Source: Nonlabens marinus S1-08
GTDB taxonomy: Bacteria; Bacteroidota; Bacteroidia; Flavobacteriales; Flavobacteriaceae
DNA length: 64,000 bases
NCBI RefSeq assembly: GCF_000831385.1
Contig: NZ_AP014548.1
Location: forward strand, 1,178,001-1,242,000
Reading direction: 5' to 3'
A program made the position numbers and the translations under genes. Within the stretch, counting starts at the first letter, position 1. Each line of letters begins with the position of its first letter. The notes beneath the pieces are model-generated. The model had not been told where the DNA came from. It searched no databases and saw only the letters and a program-made list of their open reading frames with translations. Positions 1 through 9,213 of this stretch are shown one piece after another.

Positions 1-1
1 T

Positions 2-2272
2 CAAACAGACCAGCGCAATTTTGAGATTGAGCAATTTAAAAATCAAGCGGTGAATGTAAATGCAACTTACAATTATGCATTTCCAGAATTTAAAGTAGAG
101 CCCTTTAAAGAGGCGGACACTACCCTTGCGGGAGATTATTTGAAGTTTATTCGAGACATCAATTTTAACCTGTTGCCTAATAATTTTACAGCTAGCGGGT
201 CTATAGTTAGACAATTCAATAAGCAAACTTTCCGTGATTTACAGTTGGACACTAATCCTGTAGATTTAGATGGTGACGGGATTCCTGACGCCCAAAACAT
301 TGCCATTGCACCGCTTACAAATCGCAACTTTACTTTAGGGAATAGATACGCTATTACATGGGACTTGACCCAGTCGCTCAATTTGAACATTTCTGCAAAC
401 AACGACCGGATTGTACGCAGTTACATAGATAATGAGACGAACACTATTGATGAGAATTATACGCTCTGGAGCAATTTCTTGGATGAAGGAATTCCAGATT
501 CCCATACACAACAGTTTAAAGCGACTTATCAAGTACCCTTCAGTAAGCTGCCTTTTCTCGCTTTCGCGAAAGCGACATATACCTACACCGCAGACTTTAA
601 TTGGCAACGTAATTCCCAGCAATTCCAGCAATTAGAAGGAATTCCGAATTTAGGAAACAGTGTGCAAAACGCCAACACGCATCGTATTAATGGGAATTTA
701 GATCTAGACAAGTTGTACAAATACGTAGGTTTAGAAAAGAAAAAATTTGGAGCTGCAGCACGCAAGGATGCCCAGCAAAGATCAAGAAGTACTTCTAGAA
801 GTAGACTTCCTAGAGCAAATCAAGAAAGCGGCAATCTTGCTGAGGTAGAAAAGAAAGAGGACATCAATATTCCTAAAGAAAATTTTGCCAATAAGACATA
901 CAACACTGTAGTCGGAGTTTTAACATCAATAAAGCGGGCCACAATCAATTACGAGGAAAATAATGGGACATATCTTCCTGGATATACCCCTAGCGTTGGG
1001 TTTATAGGAACATTTAGACCTACAACAGCTTTTACATTTGGTAGTCAGGCAGAGGTTCGTGATTTTGCAGCCCGACAAGGTTGGTTGACATTGTACCAAG
1101 ATTTTAACGAACAATACTTTGAAACTGAACGTAAGGAACTTTCCGTGAATTTCAATGTGGATCTACTTCCTGACCTTAAGATTGATATCATTACTAATAG
1201 AGAATATCAAGAAACCTTTACTGAAAACTATAGAATAAATCCAGATGATTTGTCTTACCAGTCACTGACTCCGCAGACTTTTGGAAACTTCAGTATTTCA
1301 ACGATCATGATAGGGACAGCTTTTAATCCAAGTTCCATCGATAATTCTCAGGTGTTCAATAATTTTAGAACGTATCGTCTGGATGTAGCAAATCGACTGG
1401 CTCGTGACTTCTATGGAGGTAATAATTTCTCCAGGGACGAGAACGGCTACCCTAATGGATTCAGTCGTAACAGTCAAACAGTATTACTTCCCGCCTTTTT
1501 GGCCGCCTATGAAGGTCGCAATCCAGACGACCAGCGCAAGAGTGCCTTCAAAGATATTCCACTTCCTAACTGGGATGTGAAGTATACAGGTTTGATGAAA
1601 TTAAAATGGTTCCAGAAGCGATTCAAACGATTCTCTTTACAGCATGGCTATCGATCTGCCTACACTATTAATAGGTTCCAAACTAATTTAGACTTTGTAG
1701 ATGGAAATGGTGGATTGAGTTACGAGCAACAAAATAGACAGGCCTTGAATCAAAACGGTGACTTTAAACCTCAAGACTTATTCTTTAATATCTATTTAGA
1801 AGAACGATTTACACCATTAATTAAAGTGGATTTTGAAATGAAAAACTCGCTATCCATTTCAGCAGAGTTGAAGAAAGATCGTGCTGTATCGTTGAGTTTT
1901 GACAATAATCTATTAGCTGAAATTAGCGGTAATGAATTGGTATTAGGAGTAGGATACAGAATTAAAGATGTACCATTCCGTACTAACTTTAGTGGGCGCA
2001 GCCAGGTAATAAAGAGCGATTTGAACTTGAGACTTGATGGGTCAGTGAGAGATAATGTGACAATTATTCGATATCTAGATCTAGAAAATAGTCAGGCTAC
2101 GGCTGGACAAACGATTTATGGTGCAAAGTTCACGGCAGAGTATGCGTTGAGTAGAGCATTCCAAGCCCTGTTTTACTACGATCATTCGTTCTCTAAATTT
2201 GCCATTTCTACCGCGTTCCCACAAACGACGATTCGCAGTGGAGTTACATTAAGATATACCTTTGGTAATTAA
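2..2272 (+). CDS. sprA: Cell-surface translocon protein SprA, C-terminal part (5' truncated)
   Basis: The reading frame is open from base 2, so the window begins inside this gene and only the last 756 residues are present. SprA is the very large outer-membrane beta-barrel translocon of the type IX secretion system, needed for gliding and export of sorting-tail proteins. The C-terminus, with FYYDHSFSKFAISTAFPQ and a final beta strand ending RYTFGN, matches what I recall of SprA, and gcvH directly downstream is the usual neighbour. A Ser/Arg-rich low-complexity stretch lies near residues 245-275 of this fragment. A palindrome copy encodes LAFAKA near residue 188. An internal GTG at 50 is not the real start. 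Confidence 0.93.
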   Translation, partial: QTDQRNFEIEQFKNQAVNVNATYNYAFPEFKVEPFKEADTTLAGDYLKFIRDINFNLLPNNFTASGSIVRQFNKQTFRDLQLDTNPVDLDGDGIPDAQNIAIAPLTNRNFTLGNRYAITWDLTQSLNLNISANNDRIVRSYIDNETNTIDENYTLWSNFLDEGIPDSHTQQFKATYQVPFSKLPFLAFAKATYTYTADFNWQRNSQQFQQLEGIPNLGNSVQNANTHRINGNLDLDKLYKYVGLEKKKFGAAARKDAQQRSRSTSRSRLPRANQESGNLAEVEKKEDINIPKENFANKTYNTVVGVLTSIKRATINYEENNGTYLPGYTPSVGFIGTFRPTTAFTFGSQAEVRDFAARQGWLTLYQDFNEQYFETERKELSVNFNVDLLPDLKIDIITNREYQETFTENYRINPDDLSYQSLTPQTFGNFSISTIMIGTAFNPSSIDNSQVFNNFRTYRLDVANRLARDFYGGNNFSRDENGYPNGFSRNSQTVLLPAFLAAYEGRNPDDQRKSAFKDIPLPNWDVKYTGLMKLKWFQKRFKRFSLQHGYRSAYTINRFQTNLDFVDGNGGLSYEQQNRQALNQNGDFKPQDLFFNIYLEERFTPLIKVDFEMKNSLSISAELKKDRAVSLSFDNNLLAEISGNELVLGVGYRIKDVPFRTNFSGRSQVIKSDLNLRLDGSVRDNVTIIRYLDLENSQATAGQTIYGAKFTAEYALSRAFQALFYYDHSFSKFAISTAFPQTTIRSGVTLRYTFGN
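558..575. repeat. Palindromic element copy, 18 bp, in sprA
   Basis: Perfect 18-bp palindrome around the core GCTTTCGCGAAAGC, read in the AFAKA phase of sprA. The reading frame is undisturbed. Confidence 0.95.
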
Positions 2273-2333
2273 TGTCGCAAGGCTTAACAAATCCATCGTT
2301 ATTTTCTAAATTTACCAGCTTTTAAAACACACT

Positions 2334-2711
2334 ATGAATATTCCTGCAGAATTAAAATATACTAAGGATCACGAATGGATCAAAATTGAAGGTGATACCG
2401 CCACAGTAGGTATTACTGACTTTGCTCAAGGCGAGTTGGGTGATATCGTTTATGTTGAGGTAGAAACGGTGGACGAAACATTAGATCAAGAAGAAGTTTT
2501 TGGAACCGTGGAAGCTGTAAAAACAGTTTCTGACTTGTTTTTACCATTGGCAGGTGAAATCATCGAGTTCAATGAAAAGCTGGAGGACGAACCAGAATTG
2601 GTGAATTCAGACCCTTATGGTGATGGCTGGATGATCAAGATCAAATTCAGTGACGCCTCTCAAATAGATGGTTTGTTATCAGCAGATGCTTATAAGGATT
2701 TGGTAGCTTAA
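2334..2711 (+). CDS. gcvH: Glycine cleavage system H protein
   Basis: A cytoplasmic carrier of 125 residues, the usual length. Its lipoyl-lysine arm shuttles the aminomethyl group between the P, T and L proteins of glycine cleavage. The start [14 protein letters not shown] and the lipoylation site [11 protein letters not shown], with Lys63 as the lipoylated residue, are standard. It lies 61 bases after sprA on the same strand, and the next gene begins directly after its stop codon (TAA-ATG), so co-transcription is likely. The sprA-gcvH pairing is common in Bacteroidota although no functional link is obvious. Confidence 0.97.
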   Translation: MNIPAELKYTKDHEWIKIEGDTATVGITDFAQGELGDIVYVEVETVDETLDQEEVFGTVEAVKTVSDLFLPLAGEIIEFNEKLEDEPELVNSDPYGDGWMIKIKFSDASQIDGLLSADAYKDLVA

Positions 2712-3128
2712 ATGCAAAAACTGCTCTATTGGTTAGCTCCTTTCTATACGCTATTAGTAGCGTATGGATCTCTAGCTGATAGTCCTCCTTTGCCCAACAT
2801 TCAGCTTACTAATATTGATAAAGTATACCATGCGTTAGGGTATATGGTAATGTTTTTCCTTTGGTATTTATTTTTTTATCACCGGTTTTTAGAAAAGCAA
2901 ACCCATTTTGAATACTCACTGCGTACCATACTTTCCAGTTGGTCCTCAACAATAGCTATCGCTGCAGCCTTCTTTTCATTGATTATAGGTGGGTTGATCG
3001 AATTAGGGCAAGGCTATTTTTCAGAGTACCGCAGTATGGATGTTTATGATATGATGGCGAATACGGTTGGCATTATAATTGCAGCATTATTGGTATATTC
3101 GGCATCTAATTTATTTTACAGGAGTTAA
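2712..3128 (+). CDS. VanZ-like membrane protein
   Basis: A 138-residue integral membrane protein starting directly at the gcvH stop codon. Four hydrophobic segments are visible, near residues 4-22, 40-58, 75-98 and 112-132. Features of the VanZ-like family include DKVYHALGYMVMFFLWY in the second helix and IELGQGYFSEYRSMDVYDMMANTVG before the last. VanZ itself gives low-level teicoplanin resistance, but the chromosomal homologues have no established function. The gene ends the sprA-gcvH run. No terminator is evident before the TonB gene 62 bases on. Confidence 0.8.
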   Translation: MQKLLYWLAPFYTLLVAYGSLADSPPLPNIQLTNIDKVYHALGYMVMFFLWYLFFYHRFLEKQTHFEYSLRTILSSWSSTIAIAAAFFSLIIGGLIELGQGYFSEYRSMDVYDMMANTVGIIIAALLVYSASNLFYRS

Positions 3129-3190
3129 TGAAATTTATCTTTCATTTGATCTAGTATTTATATATTTTTAGCCTTTAAAGAAATCCTATT

Positions 3191-3919
3191 ATGGAAGTAA
3201 AAAAATCAGAGAACGCAGATTTACGTAAGAACATTACGATCTACGCCCTAATGGGCCTAGCGTTTATGTTGTTGCTGTCTTGGCAAGGTTTGGAGTACGA
3301 ATCTAAAGAGGTAGAAACACAAGAAGTGTATGAAGAAGTAGTCTTAGCTCCTATTGAGGAAGATATTCCAATTACTCAAATGTTGAACACACCACCGCCA
3401 CCACCACCACCGCCACCAGCACCAGAGGTGATCAAAGTTGTTGAAGATGAAGTAGAGATTGAAGAGGTAATTATTCAAGATACTGAAACTGATGAGCAGG
3501 AAGAGATCGTAGAGGTAGAAGCAGTAAGTGAAGAGGTAGGTGTAGTTGAAACTATTGCAGATGTACCTTTTGCGATTATTGAGAATGTGCCGATTTACCC
3601 AGGATGTGAAGGAGAGAACAACAATGCAGACCGTAAAAAGTGTATGCAAGAAAAGATCACCAGATTCGTTAACAAAAATTTCAACACGGGTCTTGCTAAC
3701 GAGATAGGTCTTACAGGTAAGCAAACTATCAGTGTTCAGTTTAAAATTGATAAATCTGGAAATATAACAGGAATTCAATCTAGAGCTAAGGATCCTAAAT
3801 TACAGGCAGAGGCTGCTCGAGTAATAAATAAGCTTCCTAAAATGACTCCAGGTAAGCAACGTGGTAAGCCAGTAGGTGTAATCTATGGACTGCCTATTAT
3901 CTTTGAAGTACAAGATTAA
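3191..3919 (+). CDS. Energy transducer TonB (first of two)
   Basis: A 242-residue TonB-family protein that would pass inner-membrane proton-motive energy to outer-membrane receptors. One N-terminal membrane anchor lies at about residues 15-32. A periplasmic Pro/Glu-rich linker follows, with an uninterrupted run of nine prolines around residues 68-76 and then many Glu/Val residues. A C-terminal TonB domain covers about residues 130-242, with YPGCEG and KKCMQEKI supplying two cysteines and LPKMTPGKQRGKPV preceding the last strand. A strong terminator follows at 3942. The next gene and the N-terminus of the one after carry the same C-terminal domain type, so this is a local tandem family. Confidence 0.92.
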   Translation: MEVKKSENADLRKNITIYALMGLAFMLLLSWQGLEYESKEVETQEVYEEVVLAPIEEDIPITQMLNTPPPPPPPPPAPEVIKVVEDEVEIEEVIIQDTETDEQEEIVEVEAVSEEVGVVETIADVPFAIIENVPIYPGCEGENNNADRKKCMQEKITRFVNKNFNTGLANEIGLTGKQTISVQFKIDKSGNITGIQSRAKDPKLQAEAARVINKLPKMTPGKQRGKPVGVIYGLPIIFEVQD

Positions 3920-3941
3920 ATTTAAGTTATTAGTGTATCTA

Positions 3942-3972
3942 AACCGCTCCATAATAATGGAGCGGTTTTTTT
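3942..3972 (+). terminator. Intrinsic terminator after first tonB gene
   Basis: The inverted repeat AACCGCTCC / GGAGCGGTT with an 8-base loop is followed by a run of seven T. It separates the two TonB genes into different transcription units. Confidence 0.9.
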
Positions 3973-4020
3973 ATGGTATGTTTCTTGAGAATGGTTTTAC
4001 ATAACATAAAACCATTCATT

Positions 4021-4830
4021 ATGAGAAATCTCAACTTCAAAAGCGGTGCTGCAACATCCGCTAGAGACATGAGAGCCGATAAGAAATCGGTCAATGTCAA
4101 GGTCAACCCTTTTATTAATTTCCTTTTAGGAATCATCGCTGCTTTATTAGTAGCCTTCGTGATTATTGAGTTGCAAACTCCAATAACAGAAAGTACCTAT
4201 ACCGCAACATTTAAGGAGTCCATGGCTATGGAAGTCAATATGGATCGATTTACTATCGAAAAACCACAACCTCAAAAACTAGTTGCTAAGCCAAAGACAA
4301 AAGCACCCACAGCACCCGTAAAAAAGGTGGATATGAACAAAGCTCCGGTAATTCTTGATAATCAGGAACCAGACCCAGTAGATACTGAACCCGCTACCTC
4401 AATAGATCAACCGGTAACCAGCGATCCTGCGGCAAGCGCACCTGAAAAGCCATCCGCGCCAGCCCAGCCAGTAAATTACAATTTACTTGCGGTATCTGAG
4501 GTTCCTTTGTTTCCTGGTTGTAGTGAGAGCCTTGATAAAGACGAGCGTATTTCATGTCTCAATGAGAAAATGGCTCGATACGTACAACGTAAATTTGATA
4601 CAGCTTTAGCAAATGAAGTTCAAGGAAAAGATTTAGTCACTATTACTGTGGTCTTTACTATTGGAACTGATGGTAGTCCTAAGGATATACAAGTAAGAGC
4701 TCCCAATGCTGCATTGGAAAAAGAAGCTCGTAGACTCATCTCTGGTCTTCCTAAAATGAAACCAGGGAAGTATAATGGAGCAGCAGTAAATACTACCTAT
4801 GCATTGCCTATACGTTTTAGGATTCAGTAA
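4021..4830 (+). CDS. Energy transducer TonB (second copy)
   Basis: A 269-residue paralogue of the preceding TonB. The frame could begin at 3973, but that ATG sits in the terminator tail. ATG 4021, giving MRNLNFKSGAATSARDMRAD before the single membrane helix (about residues 36-57), is preferred. A Pro/Ala/Lys-rich linker at about residues 70-155 leads to a C-terminal TonB domain with FPGCSESLDKDERISCLNEKM, the same two-cysteine pattern as its neighbour, and LPKMKPGKYNG. A terminator follows. The gene lies between tonB and remB, so a role in energising an outer-membrane or gliding component is plausible but unproven. Confidence 0.88.
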   Translation: MRNLNFKSGAATSARDMRADKKSVNVKVNPFINFLLGIIAALLVAFVIIELQTPITESTYTATFKESMAMEVNMDRFTIEKPQPQKLVAKPKTKAPTAPVKKVDMNKAPVILDNQEPDPVDTEPATSIDQPVTSDPAASAPEKPSAPAQPVNYNLLAVSEVPLFPGCSESLDKDERISCLNEKMARYVQRKFDTALANEVQGKDLVTITVVFTIGTDGSPKDIQVRAPNAALEKEARRLISGLPKMKPGKYNGAAVNTTYALPIRFRIQ

Positions 4831-4846
4831 TTGCAACACACTTTAT

Positions 4847-4877
4847 AAAATGCCCATGACAATGTCATGGGCATTTT
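4847..4877 (+). terminator. Intrinsic terminator after second tonB gene
   Basis: The inverted repeat AAATGCCCATGA / TCATGGGCATTT with a short loop ends in a T tract, directly after the stop codon at 4830. Confidence 0.9.
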
Positions 4878-4928
4878 TGCGTTCCACCTTCTAAATCAAG
4901 TATATTTAGCCCAGATTACCCAACATCT

Positions 4929-7034
4929 ATGAGATTGAAGTTCCTCGCCATGATGGCGCTATTCAGTAGTTTACTCAGTGCTGCCCAGACTGATGTAGAA
5001 CAATACCCCCAATTCCCTGCTTGTGCTGGAGCTAACGATGCCGTATTGAGATCTTGTTTCTATGATCAACTTTATGCAGAGTTGTATCAGGCCTATCAAC
5101 AGCCTAAAAGTATGGAAACCAGTACTCAAGCGACACTAAGATTTGAGGTAAATAAAGAAGGTCAATTTATACCCGTTTTAGTAGATGCTCGAACTACAGA
5201 TATTAAAACCGCTTTAAATACAGCGCTGGATCAATTGCCTGTAATTGAACCAGCTACCTATTATGGTTCCCCCACGTTCATGCAATTTATTGTGAGCTTT
5301 CAGGTACCTATGGTGGAAGGTGGTTCATTCATGCAACTGGCTGAAAGCGAAGAGATAACTTCTAATTCAACATCAAATAATGAAATAGAGCTCGCTTTCG
5401 CGAAAGCGAACGACGATTACAGCACTATTGCATCACAGGATTACAACAGTCAAGAGTTGAGGTCGAACGCCATCATTCCATTCTCTTACCAGAGATACCA
5501 CCGTTATGAAGCAGCCATGAATAGAGTAGGAAGCAATGCGCACACTGCAGTAAAGCCTTATACTTTTGATTATGTGGGAGAATATTTTGATCTAGAAAAA
5601 GAGCGCTCCAACTTATTGAAGGATGCGAGTAGTTGGTTTGGGCGCAAGTTGTGGAACGAACACTTTTTTGAAGTCGCAGGTAAGGATTATTGGTTTGTGA
5701 TTGATCCAGGCGTTGACCTGCAGTTGGGAAAAGATACTGGCGAGAACGTGAATACGTTTAATAATACGCGACTGGTTGCGGTTAATGGAGGTATAGGTAA
5801 GCAATTGACCTTTGGCGCTACCATTCAAGAATCTCAAGGAAGGTTCGCGGAATACTTCAACCGAGAAATAACCCAGCGAGCTCCAGATGGAGGCAATCCA
5901 GGAGTCGTCCCTGGACGTGGTATTGCAGAGGATGGAGGTGAGAATATTTATGATTATCCAGTAGCCACAGGTTATATCAATTACAAGCCCAGTAAATACT
6001 TCAATTTACAACTAGGGCATGGACAACATTTTATAGGTGATGGGTACCGGTCGCTTGTATTGAGTGACAATTCCCAGCCGTTTCCTTATGTAAAGGTGAA
6101 CGCAAAATTTTGGAAGCTAGATTATACAGTACTTTATACGTCACTTAGAGATGTAAGATCTGAGGTTACTGCAGATGACTCCTTCCGTACTAAATATATG
6201 GCGCATCATTATTTAAGCTGGAACGCAACAAAACGTTTGAGTCTTGGTTTTTTCGAGAGCGTTTTGTGGCAAGATGACAACGGCCGTGGGTTTGATTTCA
6301 ATTATTTAAACCCAGTGATTTTTTACCAGACGATAGAGTTAGAGACAGGTTCTCGCGGCGGGAATGCTCTTTTAGGAATTACCGCTAAGTATAAAATGCG
6401 TGATAATGTAACGGCCTATGGACAATTGGTATTAGACGAATTCTCAAGTAGTTCAGTAATTAGTGGAGATGGGAGTTATCAGAATAAAAGCGCCTACCAA
6501 TTAGGGGTAAAGTATCAAAATGCCTTAGGAGTACCTAACCTAATGCTACAAGCAGAATACAATAGAGTCCGGCCATATACTTACAGCCATAACACAGTGG
6601 TGTTGAATTATGGAAATACCAATCAAGCACTGGCGCATCCTTGGGGAGCGAGTTTTTATGAAGCCATTTTAATCGCGAGATACACTAAAGACCGTTGGTA
6701 TGGAATCGCTAAAGGTATCACAGGCAAGCGAGGTTTTGACATCCTTACCAATGGAGATACTGCCTATTATGGAGGGAATATTTATAGAACAGAGGACAAC
6801 CGCATAGCAGATAATGGTAATACCATAGCTCAAGGGAATACCGCACCGTTCTTTTATGGGGAATTAGAAGCGGGTTATCTGATCAACCCAGCCAGTAATT
6901 TAAAAATCTACGGACAATTCATTTACAGGAATATTTCTCCTGAGTTTGATAATGCCGTGGTTCAAGAGGCAACTACCACCTGGTTTAATTTTGGAATACG
7001 GACAGATCTCATGAATTGGGGATTTGATAGATAG
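4929..7034 (+). CDS. remB: Gliding motility protein RemB-like outer-membrane protein
   Basis: A 701-residue exported protein with a signal peptide ending near residue 19 (LLSAAQ). Residues about 24-135 resemble the TonB C-terminal domains of the two upstream genes: QYPQFPACAG and RSCFYDQLY keep the two-cysteine spacing, and TLRFEVNKEGQFIPV the beta strand. Residues about 180-700 look like an outer-membrane barrel of the RemB/Wzi type, with LQLGHGQHFIGDGYRSL, PYVKVNAKFWKLDYTVLY and many aromatic-ended strands. RemB in Flavobacterium johnsoniae contributes to gliding. A palindrome copy encodes LAFAKA at about residue 157, in the linker between the two modules. The family call is from memory of motifs. 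Confidence 0.8.
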   Translation: MRLKFLAMMALFSSLLSAAQTDVEQYPQFPACAGANDAVLRSCFYDQLYAELYQAYQQPKSMETSTQATLRFEVNKEGQFIPVLVDARTTDIKTALNTALDQLPVIEPATYYGSPTFMQFIVSFQVPMVEGGSFMQLAESEEITSNSTSNNEIELAFAKANDDYSTIASQDYNSQELRSNAIIPFSYQRYHRYEAAMNRVGSNAHTAVKPYTFDYVGEYFDLEKERSNLLKDASSWFGRKLWNEHFFEVAGKDYWFVIDPGVDLQLGKDTGENVNTFNNTRLVAVNGGIGKQLTFGATIQESQGRFAEYFNREITQRAPDGGNPGVVPGRGIAEDGGENIYDYPVATGYINYKPSKYFNLQLGHGQHFIGDGYRSLVLSDNSQPFPYVKVNAKFWKLDYTVLYTSLRDVRSEVTADDSFRTKYMAHHYLSWNATKRLSLGFFESVLWQDDNGRGFDFNYLNPVIFYQTIELETGSRGGNALLGITAKYKMRDNVTAYGQLVLDEFSSSSVISGDGSYQNKSAYQLGVKYQNALGVPNLMLQAEYNRVRPYTYSHNTVVLNYGNTNQALAHPWGASFYEAILIARYTKDRWYGIAKGITGKRGFDILTNGDTAYYGGNIYRTEDNRIADNGNTIAQGNTAPFFYGELEAGYLINPASNLKIYGQFIYRNISPEFDNAVVQEATTTWFNFGIRTDLMNWGFDR
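5392..5409. repeat. Palindromic element copy, 18 bp, in remB
   Basis: Perfect palindrome around GCTTTCGCGAAAGC in the AFAKA phase, placed in the linker between the TonB-like and barrel modules. Confidence 0.95.
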
Positions 7035-7112
7035 GGTACCTCTAGTTTTAAGACGAGCTTATCAGATCAATCTTAGGTATTGATTTAATTTTAAAGCTCA
7101 ATAAATTTCAAA

Positions 7113-7799
7113 ATGATAGGATATTATATCATCGCAGGACTGATTTTTTTAATCAGTGCTTTTGTGAGCAACAGGCTCAAATCAAAATTTAAAAAGTATT
7201 CTCAGGTCCATCTCAAAAATGGGTTGACCGGCGCACAAATTGCAGAAAAGATGCTCAGTGATCACGGCATTCACGACGTCAAAATAATTTCAGTGCAGGG
7301 TCAGTTGACAGATCATTACAATCCAGCCAATAAAACAGTGAATCTAAGCGATCCAGTCTATTCTATGCGCAATGCGGCGGCTGCTGCCGTCGCAGCCCAT
7401 GAGGTAGGGCATGCAGTACAACATGCCACTGCTTACTCTTGGTTAAGTATGCGCTCAAACTTAGTACCTCTAGTAAGCATCGCTTCAAAATACTCACAAT
7501 GGGTACTGATAGGTGGACTTGCGCTGGCGGCCAGTACTGCTTTTGGGAACTACATTCTACTCTTAGGAATCATTATGTATGGTATGGGAACTTTATTTGC
7601 ATTTATTACATTGCCCGTAGAGTATGATGCCAGTAATCGAGCGCTTGCCTGGTTAGAAAAAGAGCAAATGCTAACTCCTGAAGAACATGCAGGAGCTGAA
7701 GACTCTTTAAAATGGGCTGCCAGAACCTATTTAGTTGCCGCAATAGGCTCCTTAGCGACCTTACTGTATTTCCTTTCCATCTTTTTAAGAAGACGCTAG
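7113..7799 (+). CDS. Zinc metallopeptidase, YugP family
   Basis: A 228-residue membrane-bound metallopeptidase of the neutral zinc peptidase family typified by Bacillus YugP. There is an N-terminal helix at residues 2-18. The catalytic HEVGHAVQH lies at residues 96-104, and two or three hydrophobic segments lie in the C-terminal half (about residues 125-170 and 205-224). The substrate in bacteria is unknown. Its stop codon overlaps that of the convergent dehydrogenase gene by four bases (CTAG), so there is no room for a terminator between them. Confidence 0.93.
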   Translation: MIGYYIIAGLIFLISAFVSNRLKSKFKKYSQVHLKNGLTGAQIAEKMLSDHGIHDVKIISVQGQLTDHYNPANKTVNLSDPVYSMRNAAAAAVAAHEVGHAVQHATAYSWLSMRSNLVPLVSIASKYSQWVLIGGLALAASTAFGNYILLLGIIMYGMGTLFAFITLPVEYDASNRALAWLEKEQMLTPEEHAGAEDSLKWAARTYLVAAIGSLATLLYFLSIFLRRR

Positions 7800-9160
7800 C
7801 GGTGCAGCGCGTTGTAGCCTAGATATTTTGTTTCGCTTTCGCGAAAGCGAATACCATAAGTCTCCAGCTCTTCTAGAATAGGTTGGTATACTTCCTTCAT
7901 AATAGGAATTTGTACCCCATAGGTTTTTATTTCCCCATTTAGAATGCGCAGTGCAGCCATTCCTACTGGCAACCCTACGGTTTTGGCCATTGCGGTTTGC
8001 TTGTCACCGTCGCCTAGACAGACCATGGTGCTGTCTATTTGTTTTTTCTCTCCGTTGACATCGTACCCAAATTTATGGTACATCACTATCATGTCCTTTT
8101 CACCAGGCTCTAAAGTCCATTTATCTTCGAGAATCTTTTGAAGTGCCTGTGCTGGAGTAGCATTTTTAATCCCGATCTTTTTCTCATCGTTAAATAAATC
8201 CAGTTCCAGAAGTTTGTTCCACATGATGTCATCTTGATCAATTCTTAACTCCAGACGCATTTTCAGCTCTACACTATCCGTAGGCGAGTAGGGAAGAAAG
8301 CTATTAACAAACTCTCTATAACTCATGTGTTCAGAATCGTCCATCTGGTAGGTGTCATCTGTCATTCCCAGTTGGACAAACATATTCCAGGCTTTACTAA
8401 AGCCTACCCTTCGCATCGTACCACGATATAGTGTCAGGACATTTTCTAGACCATAAACTTCCATGTATTTGAGGCTGTCTCTATTTGCCAGCGCTTCAAA
8501 CCTGCCATACCCTTCCACATCTAAAAATTCTGTCCTACGGAACAAACGGTGATAAGGGATGTATTTAAATTTTCCTTCTTGTATAAACTTTGCTGCACCA
8601 CCTTGGCCGGCGGTCACCACATTTCTAGGATTCCATGTAAATTTATAATTCCATAAGTTGTCATCATTTTCAGGAGCTACAAGCCCACCAGTAAAGGATT
8701 CAAAAAGAATGACTTTACCACCGTCCTCCCTTATACGGTCAATGATTTGCATGGCGCTCATGTGATCCACTCCTGGATCCACGCCTATCTCGTTCATAAA
8801 AACAAGTTGCTTTTCTTTTACCTGGGTATCTAGCTCTTGCATCTCAGGACTTACATAACTTGCGGTCACTAGGTTTTTTCCTAAAGAAACACAGTCTCTA
8901 GCAACTTCAATATGAAATCTTGCGGGCAACATTGAAATTACGATATCCGCTTTTTTAAGTTGCTCCACTCTATCCGCTTTATTAAAGACATCTAAAGTAA
9001 TCGCCTTTGCGTTAGGACGTCCATCACAAAGCCTCAATGCTGGAGCGATTTCTTTGTCGGCAATGGTAAGTTGTAATTTCTCTTCTTCTGATTTGTTTAG
9101 AAGGTAGTCTACTAATACTCCTGTAGATTTCCCAGCACCTATAATCAGTATGTGTCGCAT
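7796..9160 (-). CDS. Saccharopine dehydrogenase family protein
   Basis: A 454-residue cytoplasmic NAD(P)-dependent oxidoreductase. The chosen start, ATG 9160, gives MRHILIIGAGKSTGVLVDYL, with the Rossmann GxGxxxG-like loop at the very N-terminus; a longer frame to 9292 has an unlikely leader. The sequence MLPARFHIEVARDC and the long C-terminal catalytic/dimerisation domain fit saccharopine dehydrogenases, hence lysine metabolism. However, the family also contains enzymes of other specificity, and no partner lysine-ketoglutarate reductase is nearby. A -7-like box TACCTTGG lies on the minus strand at 9179-9186. A palindrome copy encodes RFRESE close to the C-terminus. Confidence 0.88.
   Translation of the reverse strand: MRHILIIGAGKSTGVLVDYLLNKSEEEKLQLTIADKEIAPALRLCDGRPNAKAITLDVFNKADRVEQLKKADIVISMLPARFHIEVARDCVSLGKNLVTASYVSPEMQELDTQVKEKQLVFMNEIGVDPGVDHMSAMQIIDRIREDGGKVILFESFTGGLVAPENDDNLWNYKFTWNPRNVVTAGQGGAAKFIQEGKFKYIPYHRLFRRTEFLDVEGYGRFEALANRDSLKYMEVYGLENVLTLYRGTMRRVGFSKAWNMFVQLGMTDDTYQMDDSEHMSYREFVNSFLPYSPTDSVELKMRLELRIDQDDIMWNKLLELDLFNDEKKIGIKNATPAQALQKILEDKWTLEPGEKDMIVMYHKFGYDVNGEKKQIDSTMVCLGDGDKQTAMAKTVGLPVGMAALRILNGEIKTYGVQIPIMKEVYQPILEELETYGIRFRESETKYLGYNALHR
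7832..7851. repeat. Palindromic element copy, 20 bp, at the 3' end of the saccharopine dehydrogenase gene
   Basis: Perfect 20-bp palindrome TTCGCTTTCGCGAAAGCGAA, read as RFRESE (minus-strand gene) about 12 residues before the stop codon. Confidence 0.95.
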
Positions 9161-9213
9161 GTGTGTCGTAATTTTAGTCCAAGGTAAAATTCTCTGAAAG
9201 ATAAATAGGTGAT

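Noticed and set aside
3344..3778. 144-codon open frame antisense to the first tonB gene
   Set aside because: It is produced by the proline-codon run (its complement reads as Trp/Arg repeats) and the acidic linker. The sense strand has a complete TonB domain.
3973..4020. Earlier start of the second tonB gene
   Set aside because: ATG 3973 sits directly in the T tract of the preceding terminator, so it is unlikely to be in the mRNA of the gene.
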